The notes beneath the pieces are model-generated. The model was given only the letters and a program-made list of their open reading frames with translations, was not told where the DNA came from and searched no databases. The position numbers were made by a program, and so were the translations under genes. Shown one piece after another: positions 1 through 7,896 of a stretch of 39,676 nt of DNA. Within the stretch, counting starts at the first letter, position 1; every line of letters begins with the position of its first letter. Origin of the DNA: Bacillota bacterium (lineage in GTDB: Bacteria; Bacillota; Clostridia; Christensenellales; CAG-138); the NCBI GenBank assembly GCA_023395595.1, contig JAEWYO010000043.1, forward strand, positions 1-39,676, in the 5' to 3' direction.

Positions 1-188
1 CAAATTCGTTGCGTTATGTTTCATTCTTTAACTTAAGCATCTTTCGATGCTCTTGCCTCAGAATTACTGGCTTGTTTTTTGTTTCTTGCACTATATAGTT
101 TTCAAGGTGCTCTGCCCGCTTTCGCTCGCCTTTTTGCTTGCTTTTCGAGCCTCGCTGCTCGCTTGTTTTGTTTGTTCCCTGCGACAGC
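1..188 (-). ncRNA. rRNA operon leader (boxA/ITS-like); the rRNA gene itself lies outside the window
   Basis: Read on the minus strand, this stretch contains ACCTTGAAAACTATATAGTG (about 87-106), the kind of sequence found ahead of 16S and in 16S-23S spacers of Clostridia. It is followed by an AAGCATCTTTCGATGCTC-type hairpin (about 36-53 on the plus strand). A strong promoter lies just behind it and no open reading frame crosses it. It is therefore probably the 5' leader of an rRNA operon whose first gene (16S by usual order) begins left of position 1. It could instead be a 16S-23S spacer, but lysS directly upstream argues for a leader. Confidence 0.6.
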
Positions 189-194
189 TTCGTT

Positions 195-223
195 AGTATA
201 GCAGTGAAACGAGCTCAAGACAA
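195..223 (-). promoter_or_regulatory. Strong promoter of an rRNA operon reading out of the left edge
   Basis: On the minus strand a -35 box TTGTCT (218-223) and a -10 box TATACT (195-200) are separated by exactly 17 bases. The stretch behind it (about 240-320) is AT-rich, as expected of an UP element. Transcription would start near 188 and run left into the rRNA-type leader. The boxes are seen directly; the assignment to an rRNA operon rests on the leader that follows. Confidence 0.7.
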
Positions 224-402
224 AGCGCTTTTACGGTCATATTCCGCCTTTATGGATTATTACGTTCACTATTTAGCGATTAATTCAAAATATTCATAAC
301 GTTTGTTGTTTTACTCCGTTTTTCTCCGTTTTTCAAAACGGATTCGCATTTTGCCAAAACTTCCTCAAAAGACACCGTTTTAGCTCGTTTTTTACTTCCC
401 CA

Positions 403-445
403 GAAACGCAACAACCTGCCCGCGGAAACCCCGCGGACAGGCTGT
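403..445 (-). terminator. Rho-independent terminator of lysS
   Basis: The inverted repeat 415-425 / 431-441 (CCTGCCCGCGG / CCGCGGACAGG, one G-U pair) has a 5-base loop. On the minus strand it is followed by a T-rich tract. It lies about 60 bases past the lysS stop, and T residues on the other side would allow some bidirectional action. Between it and the rRNA promoter (about 224-402) is AT-rich DNA without a gene. Confidence 0.7.
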
Positions 446-502
446 TTTTGATCCCGTTTTGCGTTTCTGCCCGTTTTCGAACACAGGCATAAACGATATT
501 GC

Positions 503-2023
503 TTATTTAATCGGTTTCATCGTCGGGAAAAGGAGCACGTCGCGGATGGTTGCAGCGTTGGTCAGTAGCATCACCATGCGGTCGATGCCGATGCCGATAC
601 CGCCCGTCGGGGGCAGGCCGTATTCCAGCGCGGTGCAGAAATCCTCGTCAATCATCATGGCTTCGTCATCGCCCTTGGCGCGCTCCTGCGCCTGCTGGGT
701 AAACCTGCCGCGTTGATCCACGGGGTCATTGAGCTCCGAAAACGCGTTTGCGTACTCGTGCCCTGCGATAAATAGTTCAAAGCGCTCCGTCAAATGCGGC
801 GCGGAGGGCTTGCGCTTACTCAATGGAGAAATCTCCACCGGATAGTCGATGATAAATGTCGGCTGAATCAGCGTGTCTTCTACAAACGCGTCAAACGCCT
901 CGGCCAGCAGCTTCCCGCGAGACGCGGTCTTGTCCTTGACCTCCAGCTTGAGCGACTTTGCCTTCTCTCGCGCTTCTTCATCTGTTACGCAGGCGTAGAA
1001 GTCCACGCCCGTGACCTTGCGTACCGCCTCGTTCATGGAGACGCGCGCAAACGGCGGCGTCAGGTCGATCGCCTGATCCTGGTAGGTAATCTTCGTCGTA
1101 CCGTTGACGGCGATGCTGCAGCGCGAGAAGAGGTCTTCCGCGAGCTCCATCATGCCGTTGTAGTCGGTATACGCCTGATACGCCTCAATGGTCGTGAATT
1201 CCGGGTTGTGCATGGCGTCCATACCCTCGTTGCGGAACAGCCGGCCGATCTCGTAAACGCGCTCAAGCCCGCCGACAACACACTCCTTGAGGTGCAGCTC
1301 GGTTGCGATGCGCAGATACATATCCAGATCAAGCGTGTTGTGGTGCGTCACAAACGGACGCGCCGAGGCGCCGCTCGCGGTCGTGTTCAGCACAGGGGTT
1401 TCGACCTCGATGAATCCGCGCTCGTCCATGCGGCGGCGAATCTCCGAGATGATACGGCTGCGCTTTTGAAACATCTCGCGCACGTCGGGGTTCACGATCA
1501 AATCGACAAACCGCTGGCGATAGCGCAGTTCCGCGTCCTTGAGCCCGTGGTACTTCTCCGGCAGCGGGCGCAGGGATTTGCTCAGGAGCGTAATCTCCTC
1601 CGCGTGCACGCTGGTCTCGCCCGTCCTCGTGACGAATACGAAGCCCTTGATGCCGACGATGTCGCCAATGTCAAACGTCTTAAACGCCTCGTATACACCT
1701 TCTGAGAGGTCGTCCCGCTTGAGATAGACCTGGATCTTTCCTCTGGCGTCCAGAAGGTGTGCAAAGCTCGCCTTGCCCATGATGCGGCGGGAGATCATGC
1801 GCCCCGCGATGGAGACCTGCATGCCGTGTTCGCCTTCCTGCGGCTGAGGCGCAGACAGAATGTCGCTGCTATAATGGCTCACGTCGTAGGTGGTGTTGGC
1901 AAAGGGGTCTTGTCCCGCCGCCTGCAACGCGCTGAGTTTATCGCGGCGCACCTGCAGCAGCTCGGATAGCTGCTCCTGCGTGAGTTCCTGTTCCTGTGCC
2001 TGCTGATCTATGGGTTGTTCCAT
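503..2023 (-). CDS. lysS: Lysyl-tRNA synthetase, class II
   Basis: This enzyme charges tRNA-Lys with lysine using ATP in the cytoplasm. The 506-residue product has the usual LysS length. An N-terminal OB-fold anticodon-binding domain (about residues 65-175, with VSIAGRMISRRIMGKASFAH) precedes the class II catalytic core. Motif 1 is near FIEVETPVL, motif 2 has YEIGRLFRNEG, and motif 3 is GIGIDRMVMLLT close to the C-terminus. The ATG follows TTAGGAGAGAGAGCAT, a good binding site. It lies downstream of greA on the same strand, a conserved pairing in Firmicutes. The greA terminator stands between the two and I see no convincing promoter in the 95-base gap, so lysS may rely partly on read-through. 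Confidence 0.97.
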   Translation of the reverse strand: MEQPIDQQAQEQELTQEQLSELLQVRRDKLSALQAAGQDPFANTTYDVSHYSSDILSAPQPQEGEHGMQVSIAGRMISRRIMGKASFAHLLDARGKIQVYLKRDDLSEGVYEAFKTFDIGDIVGIKGFVFVTRTGETSVHAEEITLLSKSLRPLPEKYHGLKDAELRYRQRFVDLIVNPDVREMFQKRSRIISEIRRRMDERGFIEVETPVLNTTASGASARPFVTHHNTLDLDMYLRIATELHLKECVVGGLERVYEIGRLFRNEGMDAMHNPEFTTIEAYQAYTDYNGMMELAEDLFSRCSIAVNGTTKITYQDQAIDLTPPFARVSMNEAVRKVTGVDFYACVTDEEAREKAKSLKLEVKDKTASRGKLLAEAFDAFVEDTLIQPTFIIDYPVEISPLSKRKPSAPHLTERFELFIAGHEYANAFSELNDPVDQRGRFTQQAQERAKGDDEAMMIDEDFCTALEYGLPPTGGIGIGIDRMVMLLTNAATIRDVLLFPTMKPIK

Positions 2024-2073
2024 ATGCTCTCTCTCCTAAATCTGTTCTGCTTTGCCGTTTGATTGGCGCGATT

Positions 2074-2102
2074 ACAAAAAACAAGGGGGCTCTTTAGCCC
2101 CC
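2074..2102 (-). terminator. Terminator between greA and lysS
   Basis: The minus strand reads GGGGGCT, a 4-base loop, AGCCCCC, then TTGTTTTTTG. The stem arms are 2085-2091 and 2096-2102. This is a textbook intrinsic terminator placed just past greA. It would lower but perhaps not abolish transcription into lysS. Confidence 0.85.
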
Positions 2103-2118
2103 GAAAAACCTGTTTGCG

Positions 2119-2592
2119 TTACTTGCCGATGGAAGTGACCTTCAGCTTCAGCATGCCGCCGGGGGTTGTGACCTCGACCACATCGCCGGATTTATGCCCA
2201 AGCACAGCCTTGCCAATCGGCGACTCGTTGGAGATTCGCCCGTTGACCGGATCGGCTTCCGCACTACCTACGATCTGGAAGGTGTATTTCTTGGTCTTGT
2301 CGTTGACATCGGCGAGTTTCACCGTCGCACCCACACCAACCGTGGTGACATCGATTGCGCTCTCGTCGATGACCTTCGCGTTTTTCAGCTCATTTTCCAG
2401 CTGCTGGATGTCATATTCGTTTTTCGCCTGCTCGTTTTTCGCCGCGTCATATTCCGCGTTTTCGGAAAGGTCGCCAAAGGCGCGCGCAATCTTGAGCTGT
2501 TCGGCAATCTCGAGACGTTTCGCTGTCTTGAGGTACTCGAGCCGCTCCTCGCGTTTTGTAATTTCTTCAGGCGTAAGCCAGATATCTGCCAT
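2119..2592 (-). CDS. greA: Transcription elongation factor GreA
   Basis: GreA enters the secondary channel of RNA polymerase and stimulates cleavage of backtracked RNA, rescuing stalled complexes. The 157-residue length is typical. The N-terminal coiled coil (about 1-75) carries the acidic tip in GDLSENAEYDAAK, whose Asp and Glu position the catalytic Mg ion. The C-terminal FKBP-like domain includes ISNESPIGKAVLGHKSGD. The ATG is preceded by GAAGGAGT. A consensus promoter inside the 3' end of dus gives the gene its own transcription, and a terminator follows. Confidence 0.97.
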   Translation of the reverse strand: MADIWLTPEEITKREERLEYLKTAKRLEIAEQLKIARAFGDLSENAEYDAAKNEQAKNEYDIQQLENELKNAKVIDESAIDVTTVGVGATVKLADVNDKTKKYTFQIVGSAEADPVNGRISNESPIGKAVLGHKSGDVVEVTTPGGMLKLKVTSIGK

Positions 2593-2648
2593 CGTTCGTT
2601 ACTCCTTCATGATAGAGGCATTCTTTGCCACCCCTACCGTGTTTACCT

Positions 2649-2677
2649 ATTATATTGGTGCAAAAAATTCGTGTCAA
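2649..2677 (-). promoter_or_regulatory. Consensus sigma-A promoter for greA
   Basis: On the minus strand TTGACA (2672-2677) and TATAAT (2649-2654) are separated by 17 bases, matching the consensus in all 12 positions. The -35 box overlaps the last codons of dus. Transcription would begin near 2642, about 50 bases ahead of the greA start. Confidence 0.85.
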
Positions 2678-3624
2678 CCCCATATTTGCTCGAGTTCTTC
2701 GAGCGTTTTACAAGTATTGATACGCGTTCTGAGTTTTGCCGCGTCGTGGATGCCCCGCAAATAAAACGCGAGGTGCTTTCGAAGTTCCACAATCGCGTGA
2801 TCGCCCTTTTCCGCGAGCGCCATCCGTGCATGCCGCATAGCGGTTTCGCGCCGCTCGTCCCAAGTGGGCGGCGTATAGGCTTTACCTTCCAGCGCAGAAC
2901 GTATTTCTTCAAACACAAACGGATTGCCCAGCGCACCGCGCCCGATCATAATTCCGTCGCATCCCGTTTCACGCAGTGTGTCCAGCGCGCTCGTTGCGTC
3001 ATGCACATCGCCGTTGGCAATCACGGGAATTTTTACCGCCTGCTTGACCCGCGCCATGCAGGCGCGGTCTGCAACGCCGGAATACATCTGTTCCCGTGTT
3101 CTGCCATGGATGGTCAGAAACGCTGCGCCGTTTTTCTCGCACACGCTGGCGAATTCCTCCGCGTTCTCATGCGCCGCGTCCCAGCCTTTGCGGAACTTGA
3201 CCGAGACCGGCACGTGCGCCGCCCGGGCCGTTGCAGCAACAATTTCCCCCGCGAGGGTGGGATCGCGCATCAGCGCACTTCCGTCGCCGTTTCCGGCAAT
3301 CTTTGGCGCGGGGCAGCCCATGTTGAGGTCGATGGAGAGCAGCGTCTCGCCCAAATCGTGCTCCACAATGGAGACCGCCTTCTCCAGTGTCTCCGGTTCG
3401 TTGCCGAAGAGCTGCACGCAATAGGGCGCATCGCCTTCCTGCGGCAGATACAGCGCTCGTGTCTTCTTGCTCATGAAGAGCAGGCCCTTTGCACTGATCA
3501 TCTCGCTGGTGACCATGTCGGCTCCGCGTTCCAGGCAAAGCAGGCGAAACGTCCGGTCGGAAAACCCCGCCATCGGCGCAAGGCAAACCAGCGGCCGCCC
3601 TGCGGGAAAGATGGTTCTTGTCAT
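2674..3624 (-). CDS. dus: tRNA-dihydrouridine synthase (DusB-like)
   Basis: This FMN enzyme uses NADPH to reduce uridines in the tRNA D-loop. The 316-residue product opens with the family signature LAPMAGFSDRTFRLLC. It carries the active-site Cys104 in NMGCPAPKI, then GSALMRDP and the TIHGRTREQMY motif, and ends with the GCDGIMIGRGALGNP phosphate-binding segment and a helical C-terminal tRNA-binding part. The start codon overlaps the stop of the upstream membrane-protein gene in an ATGA junction, so the two are probably translationally coupled. The exact subfamily (DusB, as usual in Firmicutes) is inferred from overall resemblance. Confidence 0.95.
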   Translation of the reverse strand: MTRTIFPAGRPLVCLAPMAGFSDRTFRLLCLERGADMVTSEMISAKGLLFMSKKTRALYLPQEGDAPYCVQLFGNEPETLEKAVSIVEHDLGETLLSIDLNMGCPAPKIAGNGDGSALMRDPTLAGEIVAATARAAHVPVSVKFRKGWDAAHENAEEFASVCEKNGAAFLTIHGRTREQMYSGVADRACMARVKQAVKIPVIANGDVHDATSALDTLRETGCDGIMIGRGALGNPFVFEEIRSALEGKAYTPPTWDERRETAMRHARMALAEKGDHAIVELRKHLAFYLRGIHDAAKLRTRINTCKTLEELEQIWG

Positions 3625-4256
3625 GGCGCTTCCGTGGGCTTGGGCGTTGGCGTCGCCGCCGGAATCGGGGATTCGTTCGGGTCAGGCGTGCCGAGGTTGG
3701 AACTATCCGGATTCTCCTCCAGCAACGTCAGCTCGGAGACATACCAACGTGAATTCACATTGATGAATTTGATCTTATAGCGTTTGGGTGTCCATTCCGG
3801 CAGTGGAAAATCTGCGGGGCTTTGGTCCTCGCCGAGTTGATCCGCGTTGATGTTGCCCTTGAGGGTCACGCGTTCCGTCGCCGTAACCGTTGCACTCATC
3901 GACCACGGCAGCACACTGATTCTTTCTATTGTAAGATCGTAGTTGTAGTCTGTGATCGTATAGTTGGCATAAGTCGCGTCCGACATTGCAGGATCGCTTT
4001 GCAAAAACGCTAACGTAAAATATTCTTCCAGATCGTTGCGCGCGCCATCGGCAAAGACACACTCCGCGCGCAGCGCCATGCCCTCGGATGTTAAGATATA
4101 GAGGTTGGAATACCGCTCCGCGGTCAAAAACGCGCCGATGCAGAGAATCACAGCAAGGATAATCAGCAACAGCGAGCGCACGACGTACATCATCGAGCGC
4201 CGCGCAACGCGAAGCCGCTTGACCTCTTTTGGTTCTTCGTGAGTCGAGTTTGTCAT
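3621..4256 (-). CDS. Single-pass membrane protein, function unknown
   Basis: I do not recognise the family. From ATG 4256, which has AAGGTGA 6 bases upstream, the 211-residue product starts with a basic cytoplasmic tail. One membrane helix follows (about residues 20-42, LLLIILAVILCIGAFLTA). The roughly 120-residue extracytoplasmic domain has alternating hydrophobic strands resembling the NTF2-like or small beta-sandwich folds of clostridial envelope proteins. The C-terminus is rich in Pro/Thr/Glu. An upstream in-frame ATG at 4343 exists, but it lacks a binding site and would read through the promoter. The gene is coupled to dus by a 4-base overlap. No catalytic residues stand out. Confidence 0.8.
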   Translation of the reverse strand: MTNSTHEEPKEVKRLRVARRSMMYVVRSLLLIILAVILCIGAFLTAERYSNLYILTSEGMALRAECVFADGARNDLEEYFTLAFLQSDPAMSDATYANYTITDYNYDLTIERISVLPWSMSATVTATERVTLKGNINADQLGEDQSPADFPLPEWTPKRYKIKFINVNSRWYVSELTLLEENPDSSNLGTPDPNESPIPAATPTPKPTEAP

Positions 4257-4275
4257 TTCTTCACCTTCGAGAGCT

Positions 4276-4305
4276 ATGATAGCATATCTTCCCCGCGCTT
4301 TGCAA
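4276..4305 (-). promoter_or_regulatory. Putative promoter of the membrane protein-dus unit
   Basis: On the minus strand TTGCAA (4300-4305) and TATCAT (4276-4281) are 18 bases apart, just ahead of ATG 4256. The spacing leaves a very short leader of about 15 bases, which still holds the AAGGTGA binding site. Confidence 0.5.
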
Positions 4306-4416
4306 ACCAACAAATTGGAAACAAAAGCGTGATTTTCCGCCATAGTTCGCGCGTTTTACCCAATCGCTGGCATCGCTCTTTCGTGATTTTCTCACGCTTG
4401 GTCAATCGCTCTGCGG

Positions 4417-4444
4417 TTGACAGAAATCATCCGCAGCGTATAAT
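4417..4444 (+). promoter_or_regulatory. Near-perfect sigma-A promoter of mrp
   Basis: TTGACA (4417-4422) and TATAAT (4439-4444) are both perfect hexamers, with a 16-base spacer. Transcription would start near 4451, leaving a leader of about 109 bases before the mrp ATG. Confidence 0.85.
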
Positions 4445-4450
4445 TAAGAA

Positions 4451-4503
4451 GCGCAGGGTTTCCGGCAAATATCGGAAACAAGCGCGATGCCGTCTCTGCG
4501 GCA
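4451..4503 (+). promoter_or_regulatory. Structured 5' leader of mrp (two hairpins)
   Basis: Right after the predicted transcription start is a hairpin GTTTCCG (4458-4464) / CGGAAAC (4473-4479), extended by outer GCGC pairs (4451-4454 with 4481-4484). A second, shorter hairpin TGCCG / CGGCA spans about 4489-4504. There is no U-run, so this is not a terminator. It may stabilise the mRNA or bind a regulator; I do not match it to a known riboswitch. Confidence 0.4.
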
Positions 4504-4559
4504 GTGCCCACATGCAATCCGCATATTCAATAAATTAAGATAAAGGATAACCAAATCAT

Positions 4560-5399
4560 ATGGAAGACTGCACCCACGATTGCTCCAGCTGCGGAGCCTC
4601 CTGCTCCAGCCGCGAGAAAACCAGCATGCTCGAAGACCCGCACGTGATGACGCATGTGAAGAAGGTCATCGGCGTGGTCAGCGGCAAAGGCGGCGTTGGC
4701 AAATCCATCGTCACCTCCATGCTCGCCGTTCTGATGCGCAGGCGCGGTTACCGCACCGCGATTCTGGACGCGGATATCACCGGCCCTTCGATCCCGCAGG
4801 CGTTCGGCCTCCATTCCCGCGCGGAAGGCTCCGATCAGGGCATCTTCCCCGTGATGAGCAAGACGGGCGTCGAGGTCATGAGCATGAACCTGCTGCTGGA
4901 AAACGAAACCGACCCCGTCGTCTGGCGCGGACCGATCATCGCCGGCTCCGTCAAGCAATTCTGGACGGACGTGCTTTGGGGCAATGTGGACGTGATGTTC
5001 ATCGACATGCCGCCGGGAACGGGCGATGTTCCGCTGACGGTGTTTCAGTCGATTCCCGTGGACGGCATCGTGGTTGTCACCTCTCCGCAACAGCTCGTGA
5101 GCATGATCGTCGAAAAAGCCGTGCACATGGCCGGGATGATGAACATCCCCGTGCTCGCGCTTGTGCAGAACATGAGCTATGTCGAGTGCCCGGGCTGCAA
5201 GGAAGTCATCCATCCCTTTGGCGAAAGCGACATCAAGACGCTCGCGGACAAGCACAACATTCCCGCGACCGCCGAGCTGCCGATTCAGAGCGCACTGGCC
5301 ACCGCCTGCGACGCGGGACTCATCGAACTCTTCGAGGGAGATTGGCTGAATGGGTTGGCGGATACGCTGGAAGCGATGATTAAAGACGGCAAGAAATAG
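4560..5399 (+). CDS. mrp: Mrp/NBP35-family iron-sulfur cluster carrier ATPase
   Basis: Members of this P-loop family bind and transfer Fe-S clusters in the cytoplasm. The 279-residue product has a cysteine-rich N-terminus (C4, C8, C11, C15). The deviant Walker A motif SGKGGVGKS (41-49) has the signature lysine, the MinD/Mrp segment DADITGPSIPQ follows, and DMPPGTGD is the Walker B/switch region. The conserved CPGC pair is C210 and C213, which holds the cluster at the dimer interface. The AAAGGAT binding site lies about 12 bases before ATG. The gene stands alone between its own promoter and a bidirectional terminator. The client protein cannot be told from context. Confidence 0.93.
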   Translation: MEDCTHDCSSCGASCSSREKTSMLEDPHVMTHVKKVIGVVSGKGGVGKSIVTSMLAVLMRRRGYRTAILDADITGPSIPQAFGLHSRAEGSDQGIFPVMSKTGVEVMSMNLLLENETDPVVWRGPIIAGSVKQFWTDVLWGNVDVMFIDMPPGTGDVPLTVFQSIPVDGIVVVTSPQQLVSMIVEKAVHMAGMMNIPVLALVQNMSYVECPGCKEVIHPFGESDIKTLADKHNIPATAELPIQSALATACDAGLIELFEGDWLNGLADTLEAMIKDGKK

Positions 5400-5431
5400 T
5401 TTTCAGATTCTACTCAAACACAAAGCAAGCA

Positions 5432-5460
5432 AAAGACCGGCGTGAGCCGGTCTTTGTTGT
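5432..5460. terminator. Bidirectional terminator between mrp and kbl
   Basis: The perfect 10-bp stem AAAGACCGGC (5432-5441) / GCCGGTCTTT (5446-5455) has a GTGA loop. It has T-rich DNA on the plus side and A-rich DNA (T on minus) on the other. It serves the convergent mrp and tdh-kbl transcripts. Confidence 0.9.
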
Positions 5461-5469
5461 TGCGGTTGA

Positions 5470-6654
5470 TTAAATCCCCATCTCCGCCTTGACCGCGGCA
5501 AACGCGGCGACCGCGAAGTCGAGGTCTTCCTTCGTGTGCGCGGCGGAGACCTGCGTGCGGATGCGCGCCTTTCCCATCGGCACAACAGGATAGAAGAAGC
5601 CGACGACGTAGACGCCGTGCTCCAGCATCTTTTTTGCAAAGGTTTGCGCGGTCTGCGCGTCGTAGAGCATCACGGGGACGATCGGGTGCTCGCTCTTGGG
5701 TACGTCGAAACCGAGTTTGCCGAGCTGCTGGCGAAAATAGCGCGTGTTCTCATGCAGGCGATCACGCAGCGCGGTCGATTCTTCCAGCAAATCTAAAACT
5801 TTGATACTCGCGGCGCAGATCGCGGGCGCAACCGTGTTGGAAAACAAGTATGGACGCGAACGCTGTCTCAGCAGGTCAATGATCTCCTGCTTGGCCGCCG
5901 CGTAGCCGCCACTTGCTCCGCCGAGCGCCTTGCCCAGCGTTCCGGTGATGATGTCCACACGCCCCATCACGCCGCAGTATTCGTGCGTGCCGCGCCCGCG
6001 CTCGCCCATGAAGCCGACCGCGTGGCTGTCGTCCACCATCACGAGCGCACCATACTCCTCCGCAAGATCGCAGATCGCGGACAGATTTGCGATGGTGCCA
6101 TCCATCGAAAACACACCGTCGGTGGCGATGAGCTTGATCCGCGCGCCGTTTGCCGCCTCCAGCTGCTCTCGCAGACTGCCCATGTCGTTGTTTTGATAGC
6201 GATAGCGCGCGGCTTTGCAGAGGCGCACGCCGTCGATGATGCTCGCGTGGTTGAGCTCGTCGGAAATCACCGCGTCCGCATCGGTCAGCAGCGTTTCAAA
6301 CAAGCCGCCGTTTGCATCAAAGCAGGAGCTGTAGAGAATCGCGTCCTCCATACCGAGGAACTTCGCAATCCGCGATTCAAGCGCTTTGTGGACGCCCTGC
6401 GTGCCGCAGATGAAGCGCACGGAGGAAAGCCCGTAACCCCACGTATCATAGGAGGCTTTCGCTGCCGCAATCAGGGCGGGATGATCCGCCAACCCCAGAT
6501 AGTTGTTGGCGCACATGTTGAGCACGCCCGTCGTCTGCGTGGTGTCAATCCGCGCACCCTGCGGCGTGGTGATCACGCGCTCTTCCTTATACGTGCCCGC
6601 AGCGCGAATCTCGTCCAGCACGCCGCGATAGATTTCATATGCCTGTTTGCTCAT
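5470..6654 (-). CDS. kbl: Glycine C-acetyltransferase (2-amino-3-ketobutyrate CoA ligase)
   Basis: Kbl cleaves 2-amino-3-ketobutyrate with CoA to glycine and acetyl-CoA, the second step of threonine breakdown. The 394-residue product is full length for this alpha-oxoamine synthase family. It shows NNYLGLADHP, GLSSVRFICGTQ, the cofactor-binding DDSHAVGFMGERGRGT, and the PLP lysine K242 in TGTLGKALGGASGG. Its ATG overlaps the tdh stop by 4 bases, so tdh-kbl is a two-gene coupled operon. A bidirectional terminator closes it. Confidence 0.96.
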   Translation of the reverse strand: MSKQAYEIYRGVLDEIRAAGTYKEERVITTPQGARIDTTQTTGVLNMCANNYLGLADHPALIAAAKASYDTWGYGLSSVRFICGTQGVHKALESRIAKFLGMEDAILYSSCFDANGGLFETLLTDADAVISDELNHASIIDGVRLCKAARYRYQNNDMGSLREQLEAANGARIKLIATDGVFSMDGTIANLSAICDLAEEYGALVMVDDSHAVGFMGERGRGTHEYCGVMGRVDIITGTLGKALGGASGGYAAAKQEIIDLLRQRSRPYLFSNTVAPAICAASIKVLDLLEESTALRDRLHENTRYFRQQLGKLGFDVPKSEHPIVPVMLYDAQTAQTFAKKMLEHGVYVVGFFYPVVPMGKARIRTQVSAAHTKEDLDFAVAAFAAVKAEMGI

Positions 6655-7703
6655 GCCTTCTCCTCCGTCCAGTCCAGCACCACCTTGCCGCTTTGCCCAC
6701 TGTTCATCACGGCGAAAGCCTCCTCAAACCCGGTATAGTGATAGCGGTGCGTCAAAATCGGCGAAAGGTCCAGCCCTGCCTCCACCATCGCCATCATCTT
6801 ATACCAGGTTTCATACATCTTTCTGCCGTAGACGCCCTGTAGCGTGAGCCCCTTGAAGATCACGTCATTCCAGTCGATGACCGTGCCGGGGCCTGCGATG
6901 CCGAGTAGTGCGACCTTGCCGCCGTTTCGCATCAATCGAAGCATTTGGTTGAGCGCGTTTCCGTTGCCGCTCATCTCGCAACCAACGTCAAAGCCTTCCA
7001 CGATGTGGAGTTCTTTCATCGCGTCCTCGACCGTCTGCGTCTTGAGGTTGACGGTTGCGGAGGCTCCCATCTTTTTAGCGATGTCAAGGCGATAGTCGTT
7101 CACGTCGGTGATCACGATTCTGCGCGCGCCATTTTGACGGCAGATGCCGACCGCCATCATGCCGATTGGTCCCGCTCCGGTGATCAGCACGTCTTCGCCG
7201 GTGACGTCAAACATCGTCGCCGTGTGGCAGGCGTTGCCGTATGCGTCGTAAAACGAAACGATCTCCTCCGGCGTGGTGGAGGGTACGGCGATCACGTTGG
7301 TTTCGGGAATGCAGAGATATTCGGCAAACGCGCCGTCGCGATTCACCCCCACGCCCTTGGTGAATTTGCACCAGTGCCCGTTGCCCGCGCGGCAGTTGCG
7401 GCAGTGCCCGCAGACGATGTGCCCCTCACCGGTGACGATCTGGCCGACGTGATAATCGTCCACACCGGGGCCGAGCGCCGCAATTTCACCGACGTATTCG
7501 TGCCCGATGGTCATCGGCGGCACGATGGTTTTCTGGCTCCATGCGTCCCAATTATAGATGTGTACGTCCGTTCCGCAGATCGCAGTTTTGTGGATTTTGA
7601 TGAGCACCTCGCCAATCTGGGGAACCGGCGTTTTCACCTGTTTGAGCGTCAGCCCCTTGTCGGCGGTTTCTTTCACAAGCGCGCGCATATAGGCTGGAAT
7701 CAT
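6651..7703 (-). CDS. tdh: L-threonine 3-dehydrogenase (zinc, NAD-dependent)
   Basis: Tdh oxidises threonine to 2-amino-3-ketobutyrate with NAD. The 350-residue product is a medium-chain dehydrogenase. The catalytic zinc site comprises C43 in AICGTDVHIYNWD and the GHEYVG motif. The structural zinc loop is CGHCRNCRAGNGHWC, and the Rossmann segment is ITGAGPIGMMAVG. The N-terminal ATG is chosen because GGAGG lies 8 bases upstream; M6 is a less well supported alternative. The gene is directly coupled to kbl and lies just downstream of the glycine cleavage operon, separated by a terminator. Together they would feed threonine-derived glycine to the cleavage system. Confidence 0.96.
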   Translation of the reverse strand: MIPAYMRALVKETADKGLTLKQVKTPVPQIGEVLIKIHKTAICGTDVHIYNWDAWSQKTIVPPMTIGHEYVGEIAALGPGVDDYHVGQIVTGEGHIVCGHCRNCRAGNGHWCKFTKGVGVNRDGAFAEYLCIPETNVIAVPSTTPEEIVSFYDAYGNACHTATMFDVTGEDVLITGAGPIGMMAVGICRQNGARRIVITDVNDYRLDIAKKMGASATVNLKTQTVEDAMKELHIVEGFDVGCEMSGNGNALNQMLRLMRNGGKVALLGIAGPGTVIDWNDVIFKGLTLQGVYGRKMYETWYKMMAMVEAGLDLSPILTHRYHYTGFEEAFAVMNSGQSGKVVLDWTEEKA

Positions 7704-7766
7704 ATGTTATCCTCCGAAAAAATCAGATTGAAGAAGTTTTGTTTTTGAGAACGGTTTCTAACTAAA

Positions 7767-7795
7767 ACTTTATCTTTTTTAGTCGCGCAATTCAA
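7767..7795 (-). promoter_or_regulatory. Candidate promoter of tdh-kbl
   Basis: On the minus strand TTGAAT (7790-7795) and TAAAGT (7767-7772) are 17 bases apart in AT-rich DNA between the gcv terminator and tdh. The match is moderate. The presence of a terminator upstream makes a separate promoter likely. Confidence 0.4.
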
Positions 7796-7836
7796 TGTAT
7801 TGGCAACAATATAAGATTCTGCTTGTGATTCTAGAG

Positions 7837-7878
7837 TAAAGTGAAAAGCACACCCGCCGAATTTGGTTCCGGCGGGTG
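7837..7878 (-). terminator. Terminator of the glycine cleavage operon
   Basis: The stem CACCCGCCG (7851-7859) / CGGCGGGTG (7870-7878) is a perfect 9 bp. On the minus strand it is followed by TGCTTTTCACTTT. It lies 20-60 bases past the gcvT-glyA stop. Confidence 0.85.
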
Positions 7879-7896
7879 CGTTTGTTGGTTATTCGG

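Noticed and set aside
1..200. tRNA gene in the rRNA leader
   Set aside because: No cloverleaf or CCA end could be drawn; only a short hairpin and the boxA-like segment are present.
2194..3780. Plus-strand open frame of 528 codons
   Set aside because: It runs antisense across greA, dus and the membrane protein gene, all clearly coding on the minus strand. It has Arg/His-rich composition typical of a shadow frame in GC-rich DNA and no ribosome binding site.
4239..4538. Plus-strand 99-codon frame between the membrane protein gene and mrp
   Set aside because: It spans both divergent promoters and the mrp leader, with no domain and no binding site.
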